Source of the DNA: Manihot esculenta
Taxonomy: Eukaryota > Streptophyta > Magnoliopsida > Malpighiales > Euphorbiaceae
Direction: 5' to 3'
NCBI RefSeq assembly: GCF_001659605.2
Contig: NC_035174.2
Span: 22,766,027-22,830,026 of the forward strand
DNA length: 64,000 bases
The notes under the pieces were generated by a model, which was given only the letters and a program-made list of their open reading frames with translations, did no database searches and was not told where the DNA came from. A program made the translations under genes and the position numbers. This document shows, piece by piece, positions 1 through 11,476 of the stretch; the stretch's first letter is position 1, and each line of letters starts with the position of its first letter.

Positions 1-1563
1 TTTACTGTGGATTTACGTGCAAAAATATTTTCTAATTTTTATTTTTTTGAAGTACCATTTGTTTGCGAATATTAAATATTTTTTGGAAAATATTTTTTAA
101 TAAAATAAATTTTCATTGTTTAATTTTAATTTAAAAATAAAATATATTAATAAATTTATATAGAAAAATTTTAATAAAATATTTAAATATGGAAAATTAT
201 TTTAATTGTTATAAAAAATTTAATTTTTTTAAAGATTTATTTTTTATTATTTAAAAAATATTTTTAATTGATTAATTTTTCTAAATTTTCAAATGTTAGA
301 AAATGCGTGAAACTAATTGGAGAACTCTCATGTTTAATATTTTTATGAAAAATGAGAAAACCATAAGTGTTATATATGTATATTTCACCTGCCAAAAATG
401 GAATACAAGAATACAGCTCGCAACGAAACAATAAGTAAAAGATGTTCATGTCTTGGATAGTTAAAATAAAAATATATGATTTTACTTTATAAAAATTTTA
501 ATTTGTTTATTTTTCAATAATGTAATTAGTAATAATTATTCAATTTTGTTTATAAAAATCATAATATAATTTAATTACATAAATCTATTATTTTTTATTT
601 AAAAATAAGTGAAAAAATAGAACTTTTGTTATAAAAAGAAATACAGAAAATTTAAGACATTTATTCTAACAATTTTAGTTAAATATTAAAATTTGGATTT
701 CTTAGGTAACCATAATTTAATTTTTGTAATTTTTTGAAATCTATATATAGTCTTTATGTTTTGAAAAATCATTTATTTAATTTTTATAACTTAAAAAAAA
801 ATCATAAATTAGTGAGAAATTTATTTAGATTCATTTATTTCATTAACAAATTTTATTTGTATAATTTCATTAGTTTAATAAATTAGCTTTTGTAATTTGA
901 ATGCAGGAAGTTATTTCTTAAATAAATAATACAATAAAGATTATTAACAATAATTTTCAAAATGGGAATTATTTTTTCAATTACAAGTAATAAATAACTG
1001 TTTTTTCTTAAATAAATGAATTAATATATAAATTTTACTAAATTATGAATACAAAATTATGTATACTCTTTTATTTTTAGTTTTTTTAAAAAATTAATAT
1101 ATTGTTTATTGGAAATTTTAGATTTAATGTGTTGTTTATTTGAATTCCAGAAGTTTCGTTGTCTTCCTCGTATAATTCGTACTCATTCCGTTTCATTCTG
1201 TCTTCCTTGCTTTAAAGAAAATATAAAAAAAATTAATAAATAAATAAATCTTGAGTTTTTAACCCTCCGCAGCATCATTGATAGTATACTGCAAGATTTC
1301 TTGATATTTCGGTATTTAACCTATGAAGTAGCATATGACTGCTTGAGAGTATTGAATTCATTTTCAATAGCAATTTTGTTATTAAATTCATCTACGTTAT
1401 TTATGCATAGCTAACCCTATATAAAGTTATGTCTATGTAATTTGTAATCATTAATATCAAACTAATAGAGGACTCAGAAAATCTATAGCTTGCATGGATA
1501 CTTGGTACTTTGCATCCTCCACTCACTACACTAATGCCAATATACTCTCCAACAGACTTAGTT
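1..1563. other. AT-rich intergenic DNA
   Basis: Very AT-rich sequence with many short A/T runs and no reading frame of convincing length or composition. I see no recognisable element termini or gene here. It directly precedes a small tandem repeat. Confidence 0.6.
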
Positions 1564-1721
1564 CATTCTGAATCAGTACGAGAAAAAACAACTTGATATT
1601 ACATAACAATTGTATCCATTCTGAATCAGTATAAGGAAAAACGACTTGATATTACATAACAATCGTATCCATTCTGAATCAGTACGAGAAAAAACGACTT
1701 GATATTACATAACAATCATAT
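1564..1721. repeat. Tandem repeat, three copies of a 53-bp unit
   Basis: Three head-to-tail copies start at 1564, 1617 and 1670, each beginning CATTCTGAATCAGTA and continuing to ACATAACAATC. They differ at a few bases only. The array ends about 17 bp before the first LTR-like repeat of a decayed gypsy element. Confidence 0.9.
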
Positions 1722-1737
1722 AAAGTAAGCAATAAAC

Positions 1738-2250
1738 TGTCATTACGAGATAGATCCATGTGGCCAAAATTTAGTAAGTGAAAAATGCGGTTCAACCCAA
1801 AGACAAGTAGATCCAGACACCTTAATACTCGGTGCATCATCAAGACTCGCCCTTCCTATATGGGCGAGTTTTGGCACGGAGTTACCATTAGCAGACATAA
1901 CCCAGGGTATCTCCATTACACCTATAATCACGGAATTGCTAACTTATTAACTGATGATATCCCTTATTAAGCAGCTGGCCACATCACTGCGGATAAACGA
2001 GAAATGCTATATTCATCACCATCTTCTTACAATATAAAATGAGAAGAATTACAAAGGTAAATGTATGTTATTCTCTCACATAAAAGCTCTAAGTAATTCA
2101 CTACTTTACTCTCTTCTTAATATTCTGACTTGAGCATCAGAGTGGCGGCCGTGGGCACCCACTACCACCTCACATTTTCTTCCTTGCAGGTTCTAGCTAA
2201 CCATAGCGTAGCTCTATTTCGGCCACATCATCAGTCTAATATTAGCAACA
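1738..2250 (+). repeat. LTR-like repeat 1 of a collapsed Tat-type gypsy element
   Basis: This block starts TGTCATTACGAGAT and is repeated in the same orientation at 3097-3600 with clear but diverged similarity over about 500 bp. Shared stretches include GCATCATCAAGACTCGCC and the TATTCTGACTTGAG..ATCAGAGTGGC region. It ends in ACA and is followed by ATTTGGTTCTTTTACCGGGAAA, which resembles a decayed version of the primer-binding region common in plant Tat/Athila elements. The RT fragment between the two repeats is in the matching orientation, which supports calling them LTRs. Confidence 0.65.
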
Positions 2251-2400
2251 TCATTTGGTTCTTTTACCGGGAAATTCATTAGACTTTCTATATTCCTTTG
2301 GATTTACACCAAACTCTTAATCCTTTTCTCTCTAAAAAAGGAACTTATCACCCATAAACTATCTATTGATAAGATCGTTAAATCAGTTTAACAAAAGAAA

Positions 2401-2583
2401 AGAAAGTTTGCACTGGAGAGATGGTGGGTGATCAAAGAAGAGGTTGATAAGCTTTTAAGTGAAAAATTGATAAAAGAAGTCTAGTATCGCACATGGCTGG
2501 CCAATGCAGTCATGGTGAAGAAAGCTAATGAAAAGTGGAGGATGTGCATGGATTTCACCGACCTAAAGGAAGATGTCACTTAA
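2401..2583 (+). pseudogene. Gypsy reverse transcriptase fragment (Tat type)
   Basis: About 60 codons of the N-terminal part of a Ty3/gypsy reverse transcriptase can be read in one frame: an ERWWVIKEEVDKLL-like stretch, then LANAVMVKKANEKWRMCMDF, matching the conserved RT block before the first catalytic region. It is interrupted by TAG at 2482-2484 and ends at TAA 2581-2583. No catalytic YxDD block, RNase H or integrase remains between the two LTR-like repeats, so most of the internal region has been deleted. Non-functional. Confidence 0.8.
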
Positions 2584-3096
2584 AAGGACATATGAAGGAC
2601 TATCTCTCCAACTACCTTCCTGGCCTGGCCCTCAGAGTCAATCTTGTACAATCCATCCCCTCTCCTTCGGTTTGTAACGCCGAAAAGGCGTTATAGTCGG
2701 GCTAGTTGCAGTCCTTAGATCTAAACTTTATGCTTGCACTTTTGTGAAGACCCACCGTTAGATACCCTTCCTAGACCATGGTAATATCCTCTGCTTTGCA
2801 AGAAGAAAAAAGAAAAGAAAGCCTCTCCATTCATGTCTCCTGCAGACGATAGTCTCAAGTAAAAAAAGAGAAATGAGGATTCTTATACAGTGGTATAGCC
2901 GGCAAAGTTTTTAATATGGCACAAAAAATAAGGTCACCATCATGACCCAGGGAAGAAAAAATGACACAAACGGTAAAGGCCAGTCAAATTGTGCCACGTA
3001 ACTAAAAATACAAACCGTTACCTTCAAATCTAAAGAATTAAAGACCAGCGGGGACCTTTTATACTATATAATAATCGCCCAAAATAAACCGAGAAC
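2584..3096. other. Internal remnant of collapsed gypsy element
   Basis: Sequence between the RT fragment and the second LTR-like repeat. I find no coding block. It contains a small perfect hairpin near 2676-2692 (AACGCC, loop GAAAA, GGCGTT). Otherwise nothing specific. Confidence 0.4.
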
Positions 3097-3600
3097 TGTC
3101 ACTACGAGATAGGTCCATGTGGCTAGGATATGAAAAGTGGAAAATGCGGTCCAGGCCAAAGGAAGGAAGATCTGGACACCTTAACACCCAGTGCATCATC
3201 AAGACTCGCCTCTTCCATGATAGGGCAAGTCTCGGCACAGAGTTAACATTAGTAGGCACAGCCCAATGTATTCCATTACAATTGTAATAGTAGGATTACC
3301 AACTTATTAGCTGGCAATATGTCTTATCAAGCAATCAGTCACATCACCGCCAGATAATCGGAAAATACTATATTTATCACTATTTTCTTACCGTATAAAA
3401 GGAAAGAATTATAAAGATAAATGTACGTTATTCTCTCATACAAAAACTCAAAGCAATTCATTACATTTACTCTCTTCTCCAGTATTCTGACTTGAGTATC
3501 AGAGTGGCTGCCCACCACCTTACATTCTCTTCTTTGTAGATTCTAACCAATCACAATATATCTCCATTCTGACCACGTTATCAATCGAATCTCAAAAATA
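3097..3600 (+). repeat. LTR-like repeat 2 of a collapsed Tat-type gypsy element
   Basis: Second copy of the repeat at 1738-2250 in the same direction, starting TGTCACTACGAGATAGG. The 3' boundary is uncertain by about 10 bp. The two copies differ at many positions, so the element is old. No target-site duplication was recognised. Confidence 0.6.
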
Positions 3601-4810
3601 TCACGAGTCTAATAATACAAACAATAGGATGAGAGGGTTCAAGATACAAGTAAGATTCTGGCAAGCCAAGCTTCACTAGAACTTGGCAAAATACATCATC
3701 AAGTGGAAGTTTAATAAACATTTTCTTGAATAGAAAACAGTAAAATATAAACATGCATGATAATAATATTTAAATTTGATATTTAAATAACAAATTAAGT
3801 CACTAGACAATAAGTATAAAAAAATTACTTTTAATTAAAATAGTATGATCCGGGTATTATATTTTTTCAATTCATATTAAATCGATTGCACACCTATTTT
3901 CATAGCAAAAATGGAGTTCATGTCGACTTGTTGCATAAACCCACATTTTTCATTTTTTTAAGTAAAAAAAAAAAAAAATATAATAGGAAATAAAAACAAA
4001 TAAAAATCATTAAATATATTTAAAAGCTAATAAACTTGTAAGATGCCAATTCTTTTTCTTTTTAGTTTTCACATGCAATCTTCTCAAAAAAACAAATTTT
4101 TTATCATAGATAGAGCTGTGCAAAAAGTTGAAAACTAAAATTGAATTTTTAAGAAGTTAAATTGAACCAGATCTGAGCGGAATCAAATCGAAATAAATTA
4201 GTTTAATTCGATTATAACCGATCAGTTCTCTAAAAATCTAAATTGCATTCATTAAAGAAGCAAATCACAATTTTCAATAAATTAAATATCTGCTGACATC
4301 ACAATATTCACCTAAATTAGTATGAAAATTTCAACAACACATAAATATTTTAATTAATAATAATAAATTCTTAAAAATCAATCAATTTACAATAAAAAAA
4401 AATTAAAGGATTGAAAAATTAAATCCGATTCAAAGTGAATACCAAAATTAAATAAATATAAAAATAAAAAATACAATTCGACTCAAAATGAATACCGAAA
4501 GTGAATGTTAAATATTCAAACTATGGCTATGAAATTCTCATCCTTTAGTTGTTATATGCTTAGTTTGGAGAGGTCTTTGAGATTTGGTGCTTTAAAATAT
4601 GCTGAGATTTATCAATTTGTAATTGAACTAAGAGAAAAGAAAGAAAACTATGATCATCAAATTGCACTGCAACTTGATGAGAGAGAAAGAGAGAGATAAT
4701 GGGCAAGAAAGATGATTTGAAAAAGAAAGATTTGTTGTCGTCGATTAGTGGAGCAAAGGAAAAGTAACGATCAACGTGGGCAAAGGAGCCACGACACACA
4801 GAAAGAATGA
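3601..4810. other. AT-rich intergenic DNA
   Basis: AT-rich with poly-A runs. From about 4118 there is a stretch rich in AAATTGAA/TTCGATT words, of the kind seen in many plant non-autonomous DNA transposons, but I could not define terminal repeats. No supported gene. Confidence 0.4.
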
Positions 4811-7615
4811 AACTTTGTCCTAAATTTTTAACAGAAAAAAATTGGATATGCAACTAGGGTTTGGAACAAGAAATAAATACATAATACTTATTTCAATGGC
4901 TTAGATAATTTAATAAAATGAATAAATGATTCATGCAAAGATAATGTTACGAGGAAGAAGGAAAAACAAAAAGAAAATAAAAGAGGAAAGAATAGGAATT
5001 GAGCACTGGAAAAAAACCCCTTAAGCATTAGACTACAACTAGCATTAGTAAGACAATGTCACTAAAATAATATACATCGATTTACTTAGAGTTTTTTTAT
5101 TTTTCAACTCTTAAAATTAAATTCAATCGATGAAATTGAATTTTTTTAAAAAATACAATTGAATTGAACTAAATTATTTAATTAATCGAACTAAATTTTT
5201 TATTTGATTCGATTTATTTAATTTAAACTGCTCACTTCTAATCATATGTACCATTTTTTATCTGTTTAACTCATTTATTTTTAAAACTAATTAAATGCGA
5301 TAGACAATAAAAGTATAAAAAAATCATCAAAGATATTTAAAAGCTAATAAAGTTAATTAACTTATAATGTGTGGTTTTTTACCCTACAATAAAAATGAGT
5401 TTAAAATGATGGCGAAAATTATTATTTTATATATTTAGATGGTAAGAACGAAAATTATTATTTTATATATTTAGCATTTGGCTATGCTAATATAGTAGAA
5501 TATAAAAATTTATTTATTTTTTTATAACATATAAGAGTGTGACTAAAATTGTAATTTTATTAATATAAAAATAAACTATTTATTTAAAATATATTATTAT
5601 TATATATATTGAAAAATTAAATTTTTTATAATAATTTTAAACTGTTATTTTAATAGTATTTAAATAATAAATTTTATAACGACTACTACGATACCATTAT
5701 ATAAATCCTAAAATGTAATATTATTATATGACACCTCATTTTTAATTCTTTTATCATATAGACTAATTTTTTTTCTCTATTTAACCACTAATCTCCAAAA
5801 CTTTTTAAATAATTATTTAAATCCAATTTAAAAATAAATACGAGAATAGCAAATAAAAATAAAAATAAAAATAAATCACCAAATAAATTTCAAAGGAAAT
5901 CCTATAAGAGTTAATTAATTAATTAATTAATTAAATTAGCAATTTGATTATAAAGTCTCTGTCACGACTTGAATTAAATTCATCTTATGTAGTGTCATTC
6001 AATATTATAGTGGAAATAATTAATTCTAAATAATTTTTGGATATAAATTAAATGTTGATGGAGTCTAAATTCATAATGAATTCATATATTTGATTAATTA
6101 ATTTAGTAGTGATTAAATTTTTAATCAATGGCTAAATTATAATTTGTGGACTCAAATTATCTGTCTAAAAAATTATTAAAAGAAATAATTCTAAAATTTT
6201 CAAAATAACTTTTAGGAGTTATTTAGGGATTTAGAATCCCTAATGCCATTTAGGTATTTTAGAGGAAATTTAGGAATTACTCTTAAATTCAATTCAGTTG
6301 TTGTTTATGGAATAAAGGATTAGTGGGAGATTTTAGGGAGACTTTAAGAGTTAAAGGATTTGAAATCCCTAACCATTTTTGAGCTGGAATAATGAGTATA
6401 AAATAACTCAAAAGGTTTAATTAATGAGGGCTTCACAACTCAAAGTGAAAGTGATTTGATTGCTCATTCCTCTCTACCAAGTGGGAGACACTACTTTCTC
6501 TTTTTTTAATGTATGTGTTGTTGTCTTCTACTCTTTATTTCACTGTAGTTTTCTTCTTCTAGAGAAAAAATTTTCACTTTCTTTTGAGAGCTTTTCCTTA
6601 AAAAGAAGGTTGTTTATTTGTTGAAAAATTATTATAATATAATCAAGTAAAAAGAAAAATTTCTTTATTCTTTTATCAAGTGATTCAGTCAAGAAATTTT
6701 GAAGGACAAAAGAGTTCAAATCTAAAGTTTAAATATTGTGGATCATTGGTATATGTGGACGAATCAGAGGGTTGATATTTGGTGGTCTAAGATTGATCAA
6801 CATAAATTTAGGAAGCTATAAGGGTAACTATCACTAATCTTCTCTTTAAGATAGTTTAATAGGCTCTAAATTCTTTGCAAATGGGTAATGGAATTCTAAT
6901 TAATCTTGACATATTTAAGATAGTTTAATAGCCCTAAATTCCTTTCAAATTGGCGCTGACCCGGATAACCTTTATTCTCGAACAGCCCCGGTTGTATGTT
7001 CTCACAACCAAGAATACTATGAGGCCTGTAGATCGTCATCATCTGAATACTGTTGAGACAGACGATCTATACAACAACATCATTTACTTCGTGATGGAGA
7101 GCGCCCTATGCGCATATATGGCAAAGGAGCAAGACAAGACTTTGAGGCGAGAGTTCGGGATATAGGAGATGGATAAAAATCTCCTGTATGAGGAGTGCTC
7201 GGGGCTAAAAGCTCAGGTTGAAGAGGTAGAGAGCACCATGAAGGAGACGCTGGAGTTCATGAACAAACTCTAGGTGGACCTGGACAAAGCTAATACTTCA
7301 AAGCTCGCCTCTAAGAATTAGGCTAAAATTGACAAGGACTAGGTGGCTACCCTTCAACGCCAAGTCCAACAGTTGCAGTCTCAGGTGTAGGAAGTTTGGG
7401 CAGCCACAGATAGGATGGCTGAATTGGAAGCTGAGCTTCAAGAAACAGTGGCCCATGGCAGGGAGATATTCATCTATGGTTAGGACTCTGTAAAGGAGGA
7501 GCTTACCAGGCGATTTCCTGCTGAGGACTTCTCCTGAATTTATGATATCTTCCTCGATGAGGAGGAGGAAGATAAGGATGTGCATGATGAGGAGAGTCTA
7601 GTTGAAGACAATCCC
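4811..7615. repeat. Duplicated segment, copy A
   Basis: This segment aligns, with many substitutions and small indels, to 16224-16743 joined to 37242-39482 (copy B, split by the outer copia). Landmarks in both copies are TTGTCCTAAATTTTTAA, GGATATGCAACTAGGGTTTGG, the GAGTTAATTAATTAATTAA run, the CAAATTGGCGCTGACCC block and the coiled-coil pseudogene. By eye they differ by roughly a tenth, so this is a repeat family rather than a very recent duplication. Confidence 0.85.
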
Positions 7616-7710
7616 TTCAACCCAGCTTCTGATGAGAATGTAATAGCTATATCTGACAGTGTAATAGAAGCTCAGGAGGAGGCAACTAATAATGCCCCTC
7701 CTGCCATGTA
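6950..7710 (+). pseudogene. Coiled-coil protein pseudogene, retrotransposon extra-ORF type
   Basis: One reading frame runs from about 6956 to a TAA at 7708-7710 and encodes a heptad-rich, Glu/Lys/Gln-rich protein with an acidic tail (a run of Glu/Asp near 7560-7580). Recognisable pieces are ETDDLYNNIIYFVMESAL and ELEAELQETVAHGR. It is broken by seven in-frame stops, six of them TAG, most where CAG (Gln) would fit the coiled coil. There are no zinc knuckles, protease or RT motifs. It resembles the coiled-coil part of plant 'putative gypsy type transposon' proteins (Transposase_28 type); that assignment is from memory and moderate. It lies head to head with a minus-strand Tat-type integrase, which fits an antisense extra ORF of a Tat element. 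A second diverged copy is at 38850-39482. Confidence 0.55.
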
Positions 7711-7871
7711 ACATTTCCTTTTTAATGAAAAACACCTTTTCTTCCATCTTTGTCTTTATTTTTGCTAAGTATTTTAGGATCGTTAATCAATCAGAAAATA
7801 TTACCAAAACTCTCGCCCAATTATTTTCACAAATCAATCGTCAAATAAAACTTTTAAATAACTTGGAAAAA

Positions 7872-8240
7872 AATTACTAACGGGCTAATACTTGGTCAAA
7901 TGCCTGGCAATAAATACTTTAAATAAAATTGCTAATGGGACTAATACTCGATGATTAGTCTGGCGGATATCCGCCTTGTGACCTTGACATAAAATACCTT
8001 AAAAGTTTGATTAACTAGAAAAACACCACATCATCAGTTTGGCGAATACCCACCTTGTGGCCTTGGTATAAAATGCCTTAAATAATTTTAATAATTGGGA
8101 ACAATACTTGATCATGAGTCTGGTGAATCCCCGCCTTGAGGCCTTAGCATAAAAATGCTTTTAAATAATTGGGACTAACGCCCGGTCATCAGCCTAGCGA
8201 ATACCCGCCTTGTGGCATTTCGTATTGAGAAAACGCTTTT
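7872..8240. repeat. Degenerate tandem repeat, about five units of 75-80 bp
   Basis: Units recur at about 7872, 7928, 8010, 8090 and 8166. They share TAATNGGACTAATACTCG, AGTCTGGCGAATACCCGCCTTGTGGCCTT and GGCATAAAATGCCTTAAA. The array sits just past the C-terminal end of the minus-strand integrase pseudogene, that is in its 3' untranslated side, where tandem repeats are known to arise in Tat/Ogre-lineage elements. Confidence 0.8.
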
Positions 8241-8316
8241 ATCAACGATATTTAATTTTAGCAAACCAACATTCCTCATAATTGAATAACATATCACATT
8301 AAAATATACCTCGTTA

Positions 8317-9410
8317 TTATTGATAGAATTTGCATAAATTACAAATGTTCAAAGAATGGGGAATAACTCTACCATCTAACTTGGCCAATTTATGAGACTC
8401 AAGGCGAATAACCTTTGAGACTTTAAACAGTCATTTCCAGTGTTCGCCCAGCTCACCAGACCCGATACTATCGCCTGTTACATCAGTTCTTTTAAGGACT
8501 AAATCTCCTCCATTAAAGACTCGTGGTTTGACTCTATTGTTGAACATCTAGGATATCTTATTCCTATATACTGCCATTCTGATTGCAGCCTGTTCTCATA
8601 AAAACTCGGCTTGTTCTAGGTGAAATTGCATCTCCTCGGGGTCCCTTGAAGACTCGGGGTGCTGTATCGTAAAACTACTTACTTGAACCTCCACGGGGAC
8701 TACTGCTTCGGCCCCATATACAATGAAGAATGAGGTTTCTCCTGTGGCTATTCTCGAGGTTATTCTGTATGCCTAGATGATGTGGGGTAACTCCTCGAGC
8801 CAGTTGCGCTTAGCTTTATCAAGTCTTTTCTTTAATCCTTGTAGGATTGTCCTATTGTCACCGCAGTCATGCTATTGGTTTAAGGATGGTACGATGAGCT
8901 GAATTTTAAGTCAATCTCCCATTATTTACTGCAGAAATGTTTAAACTTGAAACTCACGAATTGATTCTCGTCATCAGTGATTACTACCTTTGGGATTTCA
9001 TATCGGCTGAATATGTTCTTGCAAATGAAAGAGACTGCCTATTGGGTGGTGATGGATTGAACTGCCTCTGCCTCGGCCGACTTACTAAAATGGTCCACTG
9101 CCACAATCATGAACTTCATTGAACTAGTTACTTTTGGGAAAAGGGCTGAGGATGTTTAGTCCCCAACTAAAGAAAGGCTAGGGGCTTTCGATTACTGCTT
9201 GCATCTCACCAAGGGTTCATGGAATGCTTGCATACACTTGACATCGACGACACTTCTAGACAAGTTTCTTTGAATTCTGCATTACCATTGACCAGTAATA
9301 TCCTTGCCTAAATGTCTTTCGAGTGATTGTTCGAACTCTTTCATGGCTTTTTCAGTCTCCTTCATGGATATCTTTGAGGATACATCGATCGTCATCCTCC
9401 GTTATGCACT
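8317..9410 (-). pseudogene. Ty3/gypsy Tat-lineage integrase remnant
   Basis: Reading the minus strand from about 9410 down gives an ordered integrase with frameshifts and stops: a zinc-binding HHCC part (CILKDIHEGD, RQGYYW, CRRCQVYASIP), the catalytic core (MIVAVDHFSKSAEAEAVQSI, then IFSRYEIPKVVITDDENQF), the post-core block (GLKKRLDKAKRNWLEELP, ATGETSFFIVYGAEAVVPVE) and the C-terminal part (NNRVKPRVFNGGDLVLKR), ending KFYQ with a stop at 8317-8319. This order and wording match the Tat/Ogre lineage. At least one in-frame TAG lies in the core and one in the post-core block. No RT or RNase H was found upstream. Non-functional. Confidence 0.88.
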
Positions 9411-9960
9411 ATAACCATGATTGAGTGGAAGACCTCCTATATAACTAACCATTAATTAGTGCATATTTAGAGGACCTTTTTATTACTTGTTTGGCCAACA
9501 ATTCATCGGTTGGCAACTCATCCTCTGTAGGAATTTGTACATTTGTGGATATATAGATTTAACTGAAAACTTTTTGTTTAATGTAAATGGCCAAGACAGT
9601 ATTTTGAACTTGAATATTTTTTGATGTAATGATCTTTGTTTTAGGCATAATACTACATTTAGGTGTGCCTTTGGCTTATTTTGTTTGCTTCACCATTGAA
9701 ACAGTTAGAACTAATCTGTTTCAAGATTAAAGTACTATATTGTAAATTTTTTATAAGATCCGATTTAATGATATTTCTAGTTTCCATATCACTTTCAAGT
9801 GTTTTTTTCTCCCATGTTCAACTATACATATTATTTTTCCATTCACCAGATTAACAAGAATGCAAACATAGAAGGATAATCTAATATTTTATTTTATTTC
9901 AGCAAATTGATAAATTATATTATCCATAATCTATACTTTAACACCATCTCACTTACGACT
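9411..9960. other. Intergenic DNA, no gene seen
   Basis: No convincing coding or element structure. Short open frames here lack codon structure and I treat them as chance. Confidence 0.45.
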
Positions 9961-10440
9961 TGTAACGGTCAACTGTTTGCTTGAATGCGGGAGACGTCCC
10001 ACATTGACGGATTACAACAATTGGGAGACGTCCCACATCGGCGGATTACAACAATTATGAATTATATATAATAGGTAGCACGAAGCTACTAAATAACTTG
10101 GATTAACCATTTTGGGTCAAGTGGAAAATGAACCAAAAATTATTTGGGTCAGTTTGGACCGGACAGTTTCAATTGATATTAGAGCTACTTTGAGTCAGAA
10201 AAATTGTGCAGAATTAGTGGATTTGCAAGGAAAGAGCTATCCGTGTGAGACGAGATAGAGTCGCCCGAGATACTAGCGAACCACAATATCCAAGAGTCCG
10301 GTCCTAGTTTAGCAATTGTATTTAATTCAGTTGCGACGAGGATGTTGTAAATTTAACGGGACCGAGTGTAAAGTTCAGCTACTTGCTTGGATGCGGGAGA
10401 TGTCCCACATCGGCGGATTACAACAATTTCGAATCGTAAA
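9961..10440 (+). mobile_element. TRIM-like miniature LTR element (partial right LTR)
   Basis: It starts TGTAACGGTCAACTG and contains two copies of GGGAGACGTCCCACAT(T/C)GGCGGATTACAACAATT at 9990-10056. At about 10173 follows TTGATATTAGAGCTAC, a decayed form of the TGGTATCAGAGC primer-binding site. A short non-coding internal part of about 190 bp then leads to AACGGGACCGAG and a second LTR start, TGTAAAGTTCAGC, at 10367 with TTGGATGCGGGAGATGTCCCACATCGGCGGATTACAACAATT. The right LTR copy is recognisable only to about 10430. No coding capacity; it would depend on another element's proteins. Confidence 0.7.
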
Positions 10441-10519
10441 AAAGTTAAAAGTGGATTCAAAAGTTATTTCAGTCAATTTAAGCTACGATTAATACTAATC
10501 CATCTTTCAGGGAACATAC

Positions 10520-10690
10520 CATAAACCTTAAAACCACAAATATGTTTCAACATCATAGCACATGGTTTTTACACCCATAGAATTGCCTGCCAAGATTACG
10601 ACCCTTTCATAAGGTGCGTGACACTGCCTCCAGGTTACATGTGTACCGTTCCAACTACATGCTTTCTTCGCTTCAACCACTCATTATATT
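10520..10690 (-). pseudogene. Unidentified exon-like fragment
   Basis: On the minus strand about 50 codons read as well-formed protein, with pieces such as ACSWNGTHVTWRQC and ERVVILAGNSMGVKTMC, ending at a stop just before 10520. The balanced amino-acid composition, Cys/Trp content and GC level differ from the AT-rich surroundings, which suggests a fragment of a real gene. I do not recognise the family. No start codon or splice sites could be fixed. Confidence 0.4.
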
Positions 10691-11261
10691 GTATTTTAAT
10701 AGTTCTATAAGTTGAAGATCTAGCGTTTGGGTGTTTTATTTTCAATTGAAAAGCAAAAGAGAAAATTGAGAGAGAGAGAGATGAACGTTACATAGGAAAA
10801 CAGAAATGGGACAATGCATTTATATAACGTATGAGAGAGAAATTATATTTCGTCCATATAAGCAAGTCCAAGTCAGCATCTCGCTTGACTTTTAACTAGG
10901 AAAATGGAGATGGGGACTTTTGTGTAAGAGAAATTGAAGTTGGAGAATTTTTATTGAAATTAAAGTTCAATGACTTATAGTTTAGGATAGTGAGTGAAGA
11001 TTACAAAAATAATTTAGAATTTTCATAAAATTATATTATAGTATTATAATGTTAAAATATTAAATTATCTTTTAAAATAAAATATAGATAATTTGCAGTT
11101 TTACTCAAGTCAAACACTATTTTAAAAAAAATAAATAATATATATCTTCAAAATTTGACTCAAAGATTTTTCATTTGACTTATCCTATTATACTAAGGAA
11201 TTGCTATTTAGCTTTATTTTTAGTGCCGACAAGTGTAATTGTAATAAGTTATTAAACTAAT
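10691..11261. other. AT-rich intergenic DNA, left flank of copia element 1
   Basis: AT-rich, no gene seen. The last five bases, 11257-11261 (CTAAT), are the left target-site duplication of the copia element that follows. Confidence 0.6.
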
Positions 11262-11464
11262 TGTTGAAACTGTGTCGTTTCTTCTTTTACTTTTGTTCAT
11301 TGTAATAGAGCTGAGTTGGAATTTTGTAATTGGGTTATTTGCACAAGATGTGCATGTGCACTTGTCTGCTACATAAAGAACCAAGATGCTTCTAGATCTC
11401 ACTGTAACGTCTTTCTCATTTCAGAAATAAGAATTCAAAGTTTTTTTTCTCTCTCTTTCGAACA
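11262..11464 (+). repeat. Left LTR of copia element 1
   Basis: 203 bp, TGTTGAAA...CGAACA. It should carry promoter and polyadenylation signals; a weak TATA-like CTACATAAAG lies near 11372. The A-containing TTTCAGAAATAAG and the T/C-rich end are the same in both LTRs. Confidence 0.95.
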
Positions 11465-11476
11465 TGGTATCAGAGC
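11465..11476 (+). other. Primer-binding site of copia element 1
   Basis: TGGTATCAGAGC immediately after the left LTR is complementary to the 3' end of plant initiator methionine tRNA, the usual primer for plant copia elements. Confidence 0.93.

Noticed and set aside
4118..5245. Possible hAT-like or MITE element with ends AGAGCTGTGCAAAA and GCTCACTTCTAAT
   Set aside because: The candidate terminal repeats match poorly and no clean 8-bp target duplication was seen. Only part of the region is duplicated in copy B, so the boundaries do not agree.
7872..8240. CRISPR-like array
   Set aside because: Repeats are diverged 75-80-bp units without unique spacers, in plant nuclear DNA; they are ordinary tandem repeats of a retrotransposon 3' region.
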